A DNA stretch of 51,812 nt, taken from contig JBFXFK010000010.1 of NCBI GenBank assembly GCA_050179135.1, forward strand, positions 1 to 51,812, given 5' to 3'. This DNA is from UBA4064 sp050179135. Lineage in GTDB: Bacteria > Desulfobacterota > Desulfobacteria > Desulfobacterales > Desulfatirhabdiaceae. The position numbers were made by a program, and so were the translations under genes. The notes beneath the pieces were generated by a model. That model did not search any database and was not told the DNA's origin. It saw only the letters and a list, made by a program, of their open reading frames with translations. Positions 36,017-43,913 of this stretch are shown here, piece after piece; the stretch's first letter is position 1; every line of letters begins with the position of its first letter.

Positions 36017-37423
36017 CCAGACAATATCGAAGACAAACCCCGGGAAGCCTGCGGCCTGTTTGGTATTTGCGGTCATCCCGAATCCGCGCGGCTGAATTAT
36101 TTTGGCCTTTATGCGCTTCAGCACCGGGGCCAGGAAAGCGCCGGAATCGCTGTGGTTCAAAATAATACCATCGTTTCACACAAAGGTATGGGTCTGGTCT
36201 CCGATGTCTTTGACATGTCTCATTTTGAGCATCTGCATGGAGACAGCGCCATCGGACATGTCCGTTATTCCACAACCGGCAGTTCGATTCTGACCAATGC
36301 ACAACCCTTTGTGGTGCATCATCGGCAGCGGTCCTATGCCGTGGCGCATAACGGCAATCTGGTCAATGCGCATGGACTCAAGGCCGAACTGGAAGAAGCC
36401 GGATCGATTTTCCAGACGACCATGGACAGTGAGGTATTTCTGCATCTTTTTGTCAAAAACCTGGTTCTGGGATTTGAACAGGCCCTGATCGCCGCAACAT
36501 CCCGGCTGAAAGGAGCGTTTTCCCTGATTGTCATGACCAGTCGGGGTGAGGTGATCGGCATCAAGGATCCCAATGGATTCAGACCATTATGTCTGGGGAA
36601 ACTCAATGGCAGTTATGTGTTGGCTTCGGAAACCTGTGCACTTGACCTGGTGGAGGCGGAATTCATCCGGGAGCTGGATCCGGGAGAAATTGTCATCATC
36701 AGTCAAAACGGCGTCAAAAGCCTCCGTATCCCTCCGGCTTCCAAGCGATCCTTCTGCATTTTTGAATTCATTTATTTTGCCAGGCCGGACAGCACGATTT
36801 ATGGCAAAAATGTGTATCTGACCCGCAAGGCCCACGGCAGACAACTGGCCAGTGAAGCCCCGGTGGATGCGGATATGGTCATGCCGTTTCCCGATTCCGG
36901 AACCTATGCGGCTTTGGGTTATTCCGAGGCATCCGGAATTCCGTTCGAAATGGGCATGATCCGGAACCATTATGTGGGCCGAACCTTTATTCAGCCCACA
37001 CAGAGCATGCGGGACTTTGGTGTACGGGTCAAACTGAATCCGGTCAAGGAACTGTTGACCGGAAAAGACGTCATCATTATCGAGGATTCCATCATTCGTG
37101 GCACCACGGTCCGCACCCGTGTCAAGGCGCTTCGGGAGCTGGGGGTCAAACGCGTGCATCTGCGCGTCAGTGGACCGGCCCACCGGTTTCCCTGCCATTA
37201 CGGGATCGATTTTTCAACCAAAGGCGAACTGATCGCATCCCGAATGGATGTGAACCAACTGCGGGATTTTCTGGGCCTGGATACCCTGCACTATCTGACG
37301 CTTTCCGGGCTCCTGTCCTCCACAGGCGTTCCCGATCCGGAAGATCATTTCTGCAAGGCCTGTTTTGATGGATGCTATCCGGTCAACTTTGACGGGACGA
37401 TATCCAAATATTGTCTGGAATGA
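36017..37423 (+). CDS. purF: Amidophosphoribosyltransferase (5' end lost in assembly gap)
   Basis: 469 codons including the stop are visible. The protein makes 5-phosphoribosylamine, the first step of purine synthesis, using glutamine. The catalytic Cys in CGLFGI is the twelfth visible residue, preceded by part of a propeptide, so very little is missing. The PRPP-binding motif is VIIIEDSIIRGTTVRT. Four cysteines at the positions used by Bacillus-type enzymes (SFCIFEF, RFPCHYGID and CKACFDGCYP) suggest a structural 4Fe-4S cluster and propeptide processing. It is the third kind of glutamine amidotransferase in this stretch. Its end overlaps the next gene by ATGA. Confidence 0.95.
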   Translation, partial: PDNIEDKPREACGLFGICGHPESARLNYFGLYALQHRGQESAGIAVVQNNTIVSHKGMGLVSDVFDMSHFEHLHGDSAIGHVRYSTTGSSILTNAQPFVVHHRQRSYAVAHNGNLVNAHGLKAELEEAGSIFQTTMDSEVFLHLFVKNLVLGFEQALIAATSRLKGAFSLIVMTSRGEVIGIKDPNGFRPLCLGKLNGSYVLASETCALDLVEAEFIRELDPGEIVIISQNGVKSLRIPPASKRSFCIFEFIYFARPDSTIYGKNVYLTRKAHGRQLASEAPVDADMVMPFPDSGTYAALGYSEASGIPFEMGMIRNHYVGRTFIQPTQSMRDFGVRVKLNPVKELLTGKDVIIIEDSIIRGTTVRTRVKALRELGVKRVHLRVSGPAHRFPCHYGIDFSTKGELIASRMDVNQLRDFLGLDTLHYLTLSGLLSSTGVPDPEDHFCKACFDGCYPVNFDGTISKYCLE

Positions 37424-38442
37424 CAGCACCCCAAATGCATACTGTCGAATTTTCAAAAAACAGCGTCAATGTCTTTTTTCACATCCTGACCGCATGCAAC
37501 CTGCAATGCCGACACTGTTACATCAATCCGGATCAGCATGGCCGGAATACGCTGGATATCTCGACCATAACGGCATGGATGGATATTTTCAGCAGCTCCG
37601 GCAAAAATGCCAACATCATTTTTCTGGGCGGCGAACCCACGCTGCATCCCGAACTGTCCGATGCGATCCACCACGCCAAAAAAACCGGATACAAATCCAT
37701 CACCGTTGACACCAACGGATATCTCTTCCATGACATTTTAAACCGGGTGACACCGGACGATGTCAATGCATTCAGCTTCAGTCTGGATGGCGCCACACAG
37801 GAGACCAATGACCGGCTGCGAGGGATCGGATCATATTCCGTCATTCTGGCAGGAATTCGGGAATCGGTAAAAAAAGGGTTTGGCGCCAGTGTCATCTATA
37901 CGGTCAGCGATTCGAACATTCATGAAATCGACAAAATGCCAGATCTGCTTCACGGTTTGGGCGTTGACCGCTTTTTCATTCAGGTGATCGGACTGCGGGG
38001 ACGTTCGGCCGGATCCGCATCGGCCTCCGGTGTATGCCATCAGGTTCGATCCGAAGACTGGCTGGGTATCATACCCAAGACGGCGCGCCATGCGGCCCGT
38101 CTGGGAATGACCGCCATCTATCCCAAGGTGTATCTGGAACCCCGCGAACGCTTTGAATGTGCGGGAAATGTCGCTGAAAACTATTTCATCTTTCCAAATG
38201 GCCGGGTTTACCGGTGTCCGTTGTGCGAGGATTACCCCATTCACAGCCTGGTCATCGAAAACAACCGTCTGAAACCGGTCCCGGGCATCACCGAAGCCAG
38301 TCTGTTTCAATTATCCATTCCAGAAGGCTGCGTCATGAACCGCCTGATTCAGCCGGATAACATCCACTATCTGCCAAATGGTCTTCCCGAAAACAGAATT
38401 GCCTGCTGTCTGTTAAAAAACCAGATCAGCCCGCCTGCATGA
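37420..38442 (+). CDS. Radical SAM protein of unknown function
   Basis: A 340-residue radical SAM enzyme. The cluster motif CNLQCRHC (CX3CX2C) is at residues 26-33, followed by the SAM-binding region FLGGEPTLHPE and, later, FSFSLDGATQETNDRLRG. A C-terminal Cys-containing stretch (FECAGN, FPNGRVYRCPLCEDYP) resembles a SPASM/twitch-type auxiliary cluster site, and a final Cys pair sits in ENRIACCLLKN. The ATG at 37420 overlaps the purF stop; ATG 37435 is an alternative. The coupling to purF is tight, but no function in purine synthesis is known to me for this family. The reaction cannot be predicted. Confidence 0.85.
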   Translation: MTAPQMHTVEFSKNSVNVFFHILTACNLQCRHCYINPDQHGRNTLDISTITAWMDIFSSSGKNANIIFLGGEPTLHPELSDAIHHAKKTGYKSITVDTNGYLFHDILNRVTPDDVNAFSFSLDGATQETNDRLRGIGSYSVILAGIRESVKKGFGASVIYTVSDSNIHEIDKMPDLLHGLGVDRFFIQVIGLRGRSAGSASASGVCHQVRSEDWLGIIPKTARHAARLGMTAIYPKVYLEPRERFECAGNVAENYFIFPNGRVYRCPLCEDYPIHSLVIENNRLKPVPGITEASLFQLSIPEGCVMNRLIQPDNIHYLPNGLPENRIACCLLKNQISPPA

Positions 38443-38473
38443 TGGTTCATACGTCCTTGAAGGAGAAAAATTC

Positions 38474-39469
38474 ATGAACGAGCCGCTGTTGCAAAAAACC
38501 AGTCAAAAAGCTGCCATATTCCTTCTTTCCGGATTTTTGGGAGCCGGTAAAACCACCCTGCTGAAGCGCATTCTTTCCTGGGAAACCGATCTGTCCGATA
38601 CCATTGTGCTGGTGAACGAATTCGGGGATGTGGGTATCGATGGCGATCTTCTCAAGAATTCCGGATCGGATGTCGTCGAGCTCAACAGCGGATGTATCTG
38701 CTGCACCTTGAGCAATGACTTCAGGCAGTCTTTAACCGGCATTCTGGAGCGATATCATCCCAAACGCATATTCATCGAGTCCTCCGGAGTGGCGGATCCA
38801 ACATCCATTGTCCCGCTTTTGCACGAAGCCCCACTGGCGGAAGGCCTGAAACTTGAAAAAATTGTGACCGTTCTGGATGCCGATTACTGGGAGGCCCGTG
38901 AAAACTTTGGGAGATTGTTTTACAACCAGCTTGAAATCGCCAATCTCATTCTTCTGAACAAGGTCGATCTGCTGGATAAAGCAAAAATTCCAATCTATTT
39001 AAAGGATCTGCATGACATGATGCCGCACTGCCAGGTCATCCCCACGGTTCGCTGCAACATTGATCCGGAAATTTTCAATTCACGGCCAGTATCCGGAGGC
39101 ATCATGCTGAAACCCATTCATCTCTTTCAGGAACTGGTCATGAATGCCAACGGGGAATATGATGTCGCCAGTTCGAATGCGTCACCCGGGGTATCCGTAT
39201 CATCCGGAAAATTTGTGACATTTTCTTTTGAACACTCCGGAATAATGGATGAAACATGCTTCAATCGCTTTGTTGACACACTGCCGCTGGAAGTATTTCG
39301 GATGAAAGGCGCCGTCCAGTTCCCCGATCGGATCGAACTGATCAATTTTGTGGGTGGAAAAGGGGAGTGGTCGGATTGGGATGGAGAGGCAAAAACGCGT
39401 CTGGCCTTTATCGGATGGAATGTGGTCCCGGAAGAAATCCTTGATAAACTGAACCAGTGTATCATCTGA
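38474..39469 (+). CDS. CobW/COG0523-type GTPase
   Basis: A 331-residue GTPase of the CobW family, proteins that load metals into client enzymes. The P-loop SGFLGAGKTTLLKR is near residue 20. The hallmark GCICCTL metal-binding motif (CXCC) follows ELNSGCICC near residue 75. FIESSGVADPTSIVP and LILLNKVDLLDKA are the guanine-nucleotide motifs. The C-terminal CobW domain ends with WNVVPEEILDKLNQCII. A strong AAGGAG site lies before the ATG. It follows the radical SAM gene after 31 bases and may belong to the purF operon; the metal (zinc, cobalt or other) is unknown. Confidence 0.9.
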   Translation: MNEPLLQKTSQKAAIFLLSGFLGAGKTTLLKRILSWETDLSDTIVLVNEFGDVGIDGDLLKNSGSDVVELNSGCICCTLSNDFRQSLTGILERYHPKRIFIESSGVADPTSIVPLLHEAPLAEGLKLEKIVTVLDADYWEARENFGRLFYNQLEIANLILLNKVDLLDKAKIPIYLKDLHDMMPHCQVIPTVRCNIDPEIFNSRPVSGGIMLKPIHLFQELVMNANGEYDVASSNASPGVSVSSGKFVTFSFEHSGIMDETCFNRFVDTLPLEVFRMKGAVQFPDRIELINFVGGKGEWSDWDGEAKTRLAFIGWNVVPEEILDKLNQCII

Positions 39470-39500
39470 TCGGGGATTCTCGCGCTCCACTGATGTCTCA

Positions 39501-39642
39501 GAGCCTGTTTGAAGATCCCGTCTGAGGCCCGCCAACTGCGTTGAAAAGCACCTCAAAATGCTCACATACTCCGTGTATGCTCCGCTTTTGATGCACTTTT
39601 CGCCTTGTTATCGGGCCTGATCCAGAATCTTCAAACAGGCTC
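39501..39642. repeat. 142-bp palindromic element
   Basis: The ends are near-perfect inverted repeats: GAGCCTGTTTGAAGATC (39501-39517) and the complement of GAATCTTCAAACAGGCTC (39625-39642). Further in, CTGAGGCCCG matches CGGGCCTGA, TTGAAAAGC matches CACTTTTCGCC, and the centre ACATACTCCGTGTATGC folds on itself, so the whole element is one long hairpin. It lies between the CobW and ABC exporter genes. An isolated right end occurs at 24266-24289. No coding content. Confidence 0.8.
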
Positions 39643-39670
39643 ACAATACTGAATGAAAGGCCGGCACGGC

Positions 39671-40510
39671 ATGATCCGGATTGAAAATCTGACCAAACAC
39701 TTCAAAGCCACTGAAGCCCTGAAAGGTGTCAACCTGCATGTCTTTTCCGGAGAACTGTTTGCCTACCTGGGTCCCAACGGCTCGGGTAAAACCACCACAA
39801 TCAACATCCTGACCGGCCTTTCCAGACCCTCTTCCGGAAATGCGTTTCTAAACGGATTTCATATCGAAAAGGACACGCTTCAGGCCAAACGCCAATGCGG
39901 GCTGGTTCCCCAGACCATCAACCTGGATCATGAACTGACCGTCGCTGAAAACCTGGACATTCATGGCAAACTGTTTGACATGTCCCGAAAGGACCGGATT
40001 TCCCGGATTGACGAATTGCTGGACTATAACGAGATCAGTGATCGTAAAAACAGTCTGGTCAAGCATCTTTCCGGTGGATTGAAGCGCCGGGTCATGATTG
40101 CCCGGGCACTGATGCATTCCCCCAGAATTCTTTTTCTGGATGAACCCACGGTCGGGCTGGATCCGGCCATCCGGCGCCGGATATGGGCCCTGATCAAACG
40201 CATTCAGCAAAATGGCGCCACCATCTTTCTGACAACCCACTATATCGAAGAAGCCGAATTTCTGGCAAATCGGGTGGCTTTCCTGGATGGCGGACGGATT
40301 GCAGCCATTGATACGCCGCAAAATCTGATGGCCAAACTGGGCACATGGGCTCTGGACCGGCTGGTTGGCGAGGATATGGAAACCCGGTATTTTGAAACAC
40401 GGGAAGCCGCCAAACAATACATTGAATCGCAACAGGGCAGTTTTTCCATTCGACGGATCAATCTGGAGGATGTCTTCATCGCCACCACCGGAAAAAAGGT
40501 TCTTCCATGA
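39671..40510 (+). CDS. ABC-2 type exporter ATP-binding protein
   Basis: A 279-residue ATPase. Walker A is GPNGSGKTTTINIL near residue 39, the signature is LSGGLKRRVMIARAL and Walker B is ILFLDEPTVGLDP, the pattern of the DrrA/NodI/CcmA group that serves ABC-2 permeases. I prefer the ATG at 39671 (GAAAGG upstream, MIRIENLTKHF) over the ATG at 39653, which has no ribosome site and lies 11 bases from the palindromic element. The end overlaps the permease by ATGA. The exported substrate is unknown. Confidence 0.9.
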   Translation: MIRIENLTKHFKATEALKGVNLHVFSGELFAYLGPNGSGKTTTINILTGLSRPSSGNAFLNGFHIEKDTLQAKRQCGLVPQTINLDHELTVAENLDIHGKLFDMSRKDRISRIDELLDYNEISDRKNSLVKHLSGGLKRRVMIARALMHSPRILFLDEPTVGLDPAIRRRIWALIKRIQQNGATIFLTTHYIEEAEFLANRVAFLDGGRIAAIDTPQNLMAKLGTWALDRLVGEDMETRYFETREAAKQYIESQQGSFSIRRINLEDVFIATTGKKVLP

Positions 40511-41241
40511 AATGTATCCTGGCCATTTATCAGCGGGAAATGCTGATTCTGAGAAAAAAGCTCTTCAAGCAGATCGCATCCATGTCTGTAAGCCCGCTGC
40601 TGTATCTGATCGCATTTGGTTTTGGAATGGGAAAAGATGTCCAGATTGGCGACAGGCCCTATACGGAATTCCTGATTCCGGGGCTGATTGCCATGAGCAG
40701 CATGATCCAGTCGTTTGCCATTGCCAGCGAGATCAACATCGCCCGGTTTTACTGGCGCATTTTTGAGGAATTTCAGGCGGCGCCCATCCGGAACATTTCC
40801 TATGTGACCGGCGAAGTCATGGCCGGCGTCACCCGGGCTCTGATTTCTTCCTGTGTGATCATCTTTATTGCATGGATGTTTGGCGTTGTTCTGTCATACA
40901 ATCTGTTTTTCTGGCTGGCTGTCATTTTGAATGCGTTTGTTTTCGCTTCTCTTGCCGTATGTCTGGCCATGCTGGTAAAATCCCATGCGGATCAGGCACT
41001 GCTGACCAATTTTTTTATCACGCCAATGGCGTTTCTGGGTGGAACCTTTTTTCCACTGGACCGCATGCCGGAATGGGCACAGACTATTCTTCAGTTTCTG
41101 CCGCTGACCCATGCGGCCCGGGCAATTCGGGCGTCGGCATTCGGGGATGTGCCGTCCCTGTTTTCCTTTCTGCTCCTGGCCGGTATCGGAAGCATCCTCT
41201 TTATTCTGGCATTTTATTGTGTCAATCAGGCAAAAACGTAG
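40507..41241 (+). CDS. ABC-2 type transporter permease
   Basis: A 244-residue inner-membrane protein with six hydrophobic helices. The ABC-2 signature is in GGTFFPLDRMPEWAQTILQF, near residue 180, followed by PLTHAARAIRAS. It pairs with the ATPase encoded just before (ATGA overlap). Proteins of this size serve drug, lipid or polysaccharide export; nothing nearby decides which. Confidence 0.9.
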   Translation: MKCILAIYQREMLILRKKLFKQIASMSVSPLLYLIAFGFGMGKDVQIGDRPYTEFLIPGLIAMSSMIQSFAIASEINIARFYWRIFEEFQAAPIRNISYVTGEVMAGVTRALISSCVIIFIAWMFGVVLSYNLFFWLAVILNAFVFASLAVCLAMLVKSHADQALLTNFFITPMAFLGGTFFPLDRMPEWAQTILQFLPLTHAARAIRASAFGDVPSLFSFLLLAGIGSILFILAFYCVNQAKT

Positions 41242-41286
41242 GGAAGGCTGAAGGGTGAAGACTGAAGGGTGAATCAGGAGGTAATC

Positions 41287-41523
41287 ATGAATTCAGAAGT
41301 TGAAAATATTGCCAAAAAAGCGCTCAGTTTTTCACTTTCCGATAGAGCATATTTGGCAGAAATTTTATTGGAGAGTATGGATTTGGAGGACGAGGTCTTT
41401 GTCTCAAAAGAATGGGTTGATGAACTCCAGAGAAGATGTGAAGAAATTGATACTGGAAAAGTTGAATTGTTGGATGGGGAAGAATCTTTAATGAAGCTGC
41501 GACAGAAATATGAAACCATATGA
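41287..41523 (+). CDS. Antitoxin of a ParE/RelE-type toxin-antitoxin pair
   Basis: A 78-residue acidic helical protein matching the small addiction-module component family (TIGR02574-like): ALSFSLSDRAYLAEILLESM, then SKEWVDELQRRCEEIDTGKV. It binds and neutralises the toxin encoded next. A clear CAGGAGG site precedes the ATG at 41287, so a GTG at 41269 is rejected. It overlaps the toxin gene by 14 bases, the usual order of antitoxin first. Regulation is probably by autorepression. Confidence 0.87.
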   Translation: MNSEVENIAKKALSFSLSDRAYLAEILLESMDLEDEVFVSKEWVDELQRRCEEIDTGKVELLDGEESLMKLRQKYETI

Positions 41524-41803
41524 GTTCCATCCGCAAGCTCTTGAAGAGATCGATGATTCCATATCTTTCTATAGCGATAGGCAACCCGGACTGGGAAAAC
41601 GTTTTCTGAAAGCGTTGGATGCTGCTATTTTAAAAATACGTATCAATCCATTACTGTACCCCAAAATAGCTGATGAAATAAGGATTTGTCGTTTACCACG
41701 TTTTCCTTTTGGAATAATTTATCGGATTGGTGATGAGAGGATTGAAATTGTTGCTGTGATGCATTTGAAAAGAAAACCAGGTTATTGGAAGACACGAACA
41801 TAG
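41510..41803 (+). CDS. ParE/RelE-family toxin
   Basis: A 97-residue basic protein of the RelE/ParE fold: YEFHPQALEEIDDSISFYSD, then the central RICRLPRFPFGIIYRIGD and the final VAVMHLKRKPGYWKTR, typical of the plasmid-stabilisation toxin group. Such toxins inhibit gyrase or cleave mRNA. The family position is clear but the target is not. The pair is intact and probably active. It sits between a transporter and the gln operon, close to repeats. Confidence 0.87.
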   Translation: MKPYEFHPQALEEIDDSISFYSDRQPGLGKRFLKALDAAILKIRINPLLYPKIADEIRICRLPRFPFGIIYRIGDERIEIVAVMHLKRKPGYWKTRT

Positions 41804-41877
41804 CCAGGTTCAAGTGGGTTGTTCTGACATACAAATTCCTTCATTCTTTTGTTTACACTGACGCAGGAGCTTCTAAA

Positions 41878-41909
41878 ACGGGTTCCCAAGCAGGAGATTG
41901 GGAACCCGT
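41878..41909. repeat. Short hairpin repeat, copy 2 (TTCCC...GGGAA family)
   Basis: ACGGGTTCCCA (41878-41888) and TGGGAACCCGT (41899-41909) form a perfect 11-base stem around AGCAGGAGAT. It is related to the hairpin at 13732-13757. No T run follows, so it is not an obvious terminator. Confidence 0.6.
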
Positions 41910-41957
41910 CCCAAAAAGTAGGAAAGGATGAAAGATAAAGGAAGTCACCCTGTTTTG

Positions 41958-41989
41958 TCGGGGGATTGCAGTTTGATGCACTCCCCCGA
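41958..41989. terminator. Terminator-like hairpin between the toxin and glnA genes
   Basis: TCGGGGGATTGCA (41958-41970) pairs with TGCACTCCCCCGA (41977-41989), one mismatch, loop GTTTGA. The plus strand continues TCTTTCT. It separates the convergent toxin and glnA genes and is the likely end for one or both transcripts. Confidence 0.6.
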
Positions 41990-42024
41990 TCTTTCTACTT
42001 TGGGCCTATAAACCCGCCATCCGC

Positions 42025-43437
42025 TTATATATCATAATACAGCGTAAATTCATGTGGATGGGGTCGCAGTTTCACCGGATCCACTTCATTCTTTTTCTTG
42101 TACTCGATCCAGGTATCAATGACATCCTGGGTAAATACATCTCCCTTCATCAAAAATGCATGGTCGTCTTTCAGGGCATCCAGAGCCTCTTCCAGCGATC
42201 CCGGAGCAGACGGCACTTCGGCCAGTTCTTCGGGCGGCAGATCATAAATATTCTTGTCCAGCGGATCACCCGGATCCATTTTATGCTCGATACCGTCCAG
42301 CACCGCCATCAGAATGGCGGAAAAAGCCAGATACCCGTTGCACGAGGGGTCCGGAGTCCGAAATTCAATCCGTTTGGCTTTTGGTGATGAACTGTACATG
42401 GGAATTCGAATCGCGGCGCTGCGGTTCCGGCTGGAATAGGCCAGATTGACCGGCGCCTCATAGCCCGGTACGAGCCGCTTGTAGCTGTTGGTGGTCGGGT
42501 TGGTGAATGCACAAAGGGCCTTGCAGTGTTTCAGAATGCCGCCGATTGCCCAGAGCGCCATTTGAGAAACACCGGCATACTGATCACCGGCAAAAAGCGG
42601 CTGACCATCTTTCCAGATACTGATATGGGTGTGCATGCCGGTGCCATTGTCGCCATAAAGCGGTTTGGGCATGAATGTGACCGTATGGCCATTGCGATAC
42701 GCCACATTTTTCAATACATACTTGAACCATACCAACTGATCGGCCATTTCCACCAATGGTTTGAAGCGCATGTCAATTTCAGCCTGACCCGCCTGCGCCA
42801 CCTCATGGTGCTGGGCCTCAATCCGGATTCCCAGACTTTCGAGGGTCAACAGCATCTCGGTTCGCAGGTCCTGAAACTTGTCCATTGGCGGAACCGGAAA
42901 ATATCCTTCCTTGAGTCTGGGTTTGTAACCCAGGTTTGGTCCCTCATCCCGACCCGTATTCCAGGTGCCTTCAATGGAATCAATTTCATAAAAGGCCCGG
43001 TTCTGTGCCGATTCAAACCGAATATCATCAAAAATGAAAAACTCGGCCTCCGGGCCGATGAAAGCCGTGTCACCGATGCCCGTGGTTTTGAGATAATTTT
43101 CCGCCTTTCGGGCGATAAACCGCGGATCACGGCTGTAAGGCTCCAATGTCACCGGGTCAACGATATTGGCAATCAGAACCAGCGTGGGATCTTTATAAAA
43201 CGGGTCCATTTTGGCGGTTGTTGGATCGGGCATGATCAACATGTCGCTGGCATTGATCGGCTGCCATCCCCGAATACTGGAACCGTCAAATCCGTATCCA
43301 TCCTCAAAACTGGATTCATCCAGTTCACCGATGGGTACGGTAAAATGCTGCCAGACTCCGGGGAAATCGATAAACCGCAAATCCACTACCTTTGCGCCTT
43401 TTTCTTTTGCCATGGCCAATACTTCAACTGGTTTCAT
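42025..43437 (-). CDS. glnA: Glutamine synthetase type I
   Basis: A 470-residue enzyme that makes glutamine from glutamate, ammonia and ATP. Conserved features: DGYGFDGSSIRGW, the metal site IGPEAEFFIFD, the ATP/glutamate region NPTTNSYKRLVPGYEAP and the adenylylation tyrosine in NIYDLPPEE, so control by reversible adenylylation is possible although no glnE lies here. An AAAGGA site precedes the ATG. It is the last gene of glnD-glnB-glnA and is separated from glnB by 137 bases that hold a 12-base direct repeat, TTCTGAATTCTG, at 43497-43522. Confidence 0.97.
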   Translation of the reverse strand: MKPVEVLAMAKEKGAKVVDLRFIDFPGVWQHFTVPIGELDESSFEDGYGFDGSSIRGWQPINASDMLIMPDPTTAKMDPFYKDPTLVLIANIVDPVTLEPYSRDPRFIARKAENYLKTTGIGDTAFIGPEAEFFIFDDIRFESAQNRAFYEIDSIEGTWNTGRDEGPNLGYKPRLKEGYFPVPPMDKFQDLRTEMLLTLESLGIRIEAQHHEVAQAGQAEIDMRFKPLVEMADQLVWFKYVLKNVAYRNGHTVTFMPKPLYGDNGTGMHTHISIWKDGQPLFAGDQYAGVSQMALWAIGGILKHCKALCAFTNPTTNSYKRLVPGYEAPVNLAYSSRNRSAAIRIPMYSSSPKAKRIEFRTPDPSCNGYLAFSAILMAVLDGIEHKMDPGDPLDKNIYDLPPEELAEVPSAPGSLEEALDALKDDHAFLMKGDVFTQDVIDTWIEYKKKNEVDPVKLRPHPHEFTLYYDI

Positions 43438-43574
43438 CTAATTTTCCTTTCAAAGGGAATTGTTGCTGTTTATAAAAATGATATTTTCCTTATTTATTCT
43501 GAATTCTGGCTTCTGAATTCTGTTTTTCCACAATTATTGACCGACATCAGTAACCTCAAACCCACAACGCTTTT

Positions 43575-43913
43575 TTATATCGCGTCCTTTCCCCTTTCCC
43601 CGGTTCGAACCCGAATGGCCTGTTCAACGGGCATCACAAATATTTTTCCATCGCCCAGTTTTCCGGTATTGGCGGCGCTTCTGATCTTTTCAATGACCTT
43701 GTCCACCATTCCGGATTCCACGATGACCTCTATTTTGATTTTTGGTATAAAATCAACAATATATTCGGCACCCCGATAGATTTCCTTATGCCCTTTCTGT
43801 CGTCCGTAACCCTTGACTTCAGATACGGTCATCCCCTGAATGCCGATTTCATTCAGGGCTTCCTTAACATCATCCAGCTTGAACGGCTTGATGATCGCCT
43901 CAATCTTCTTCAT
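43575..43913 (-). CDS. glnB: Nitrogen regulatory protein P-II
   Basis: A 112-residue PII signal protein that senses 2-oxoglutarate and ATP/ADP and, when uridylylated by GlnD, reports nitrogen shortage. The T-loop carries Tyr51 in GHKEIYRGAEYIVDFIPK, the modified residue. The PII signatures EVKGYGRQKGH and GKLGDGKIFVMPVEQAIRVR are intact. The start at 43913 (MKKIEAIIKPF) has an AGGAGGAAG site; an open frame upstream lies inside glnD. It overlaps the glnD end by 14 bases. Confidence 0.97.
   Translation of the reverse strand: MKKIEAIIKPFKLDDVKEALNEIGIQGMTVSEVKGYGRQKGHKEIYRGAEYIVDFIPKIKIEVIVESGMVDKVIEKIRSAANTGKLGDGKIFVMPVEQAIRVRTGERGKDAI

Noticed and set aside
32708..37423. A single 1571-residue CarB-PurF protein
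   Set aside because: The frame is open only because 100 N are read as unknown residues; both halves are standard separate enzymes.
37420..41241. A peptide-modification (RiPP) cluster made of radical SAM enzyme plus ABC exporter
   Set aside because: No precursor peptide frame was found nearby, and a palindromic element separates the exporter from the radical SAM and CobW genes.
42526..43779. Plus-strand frame of 417 codons opposite glnA and glnB
   Set aside because: It crosses two conserved genes on the other strand and has no recognisable domain.
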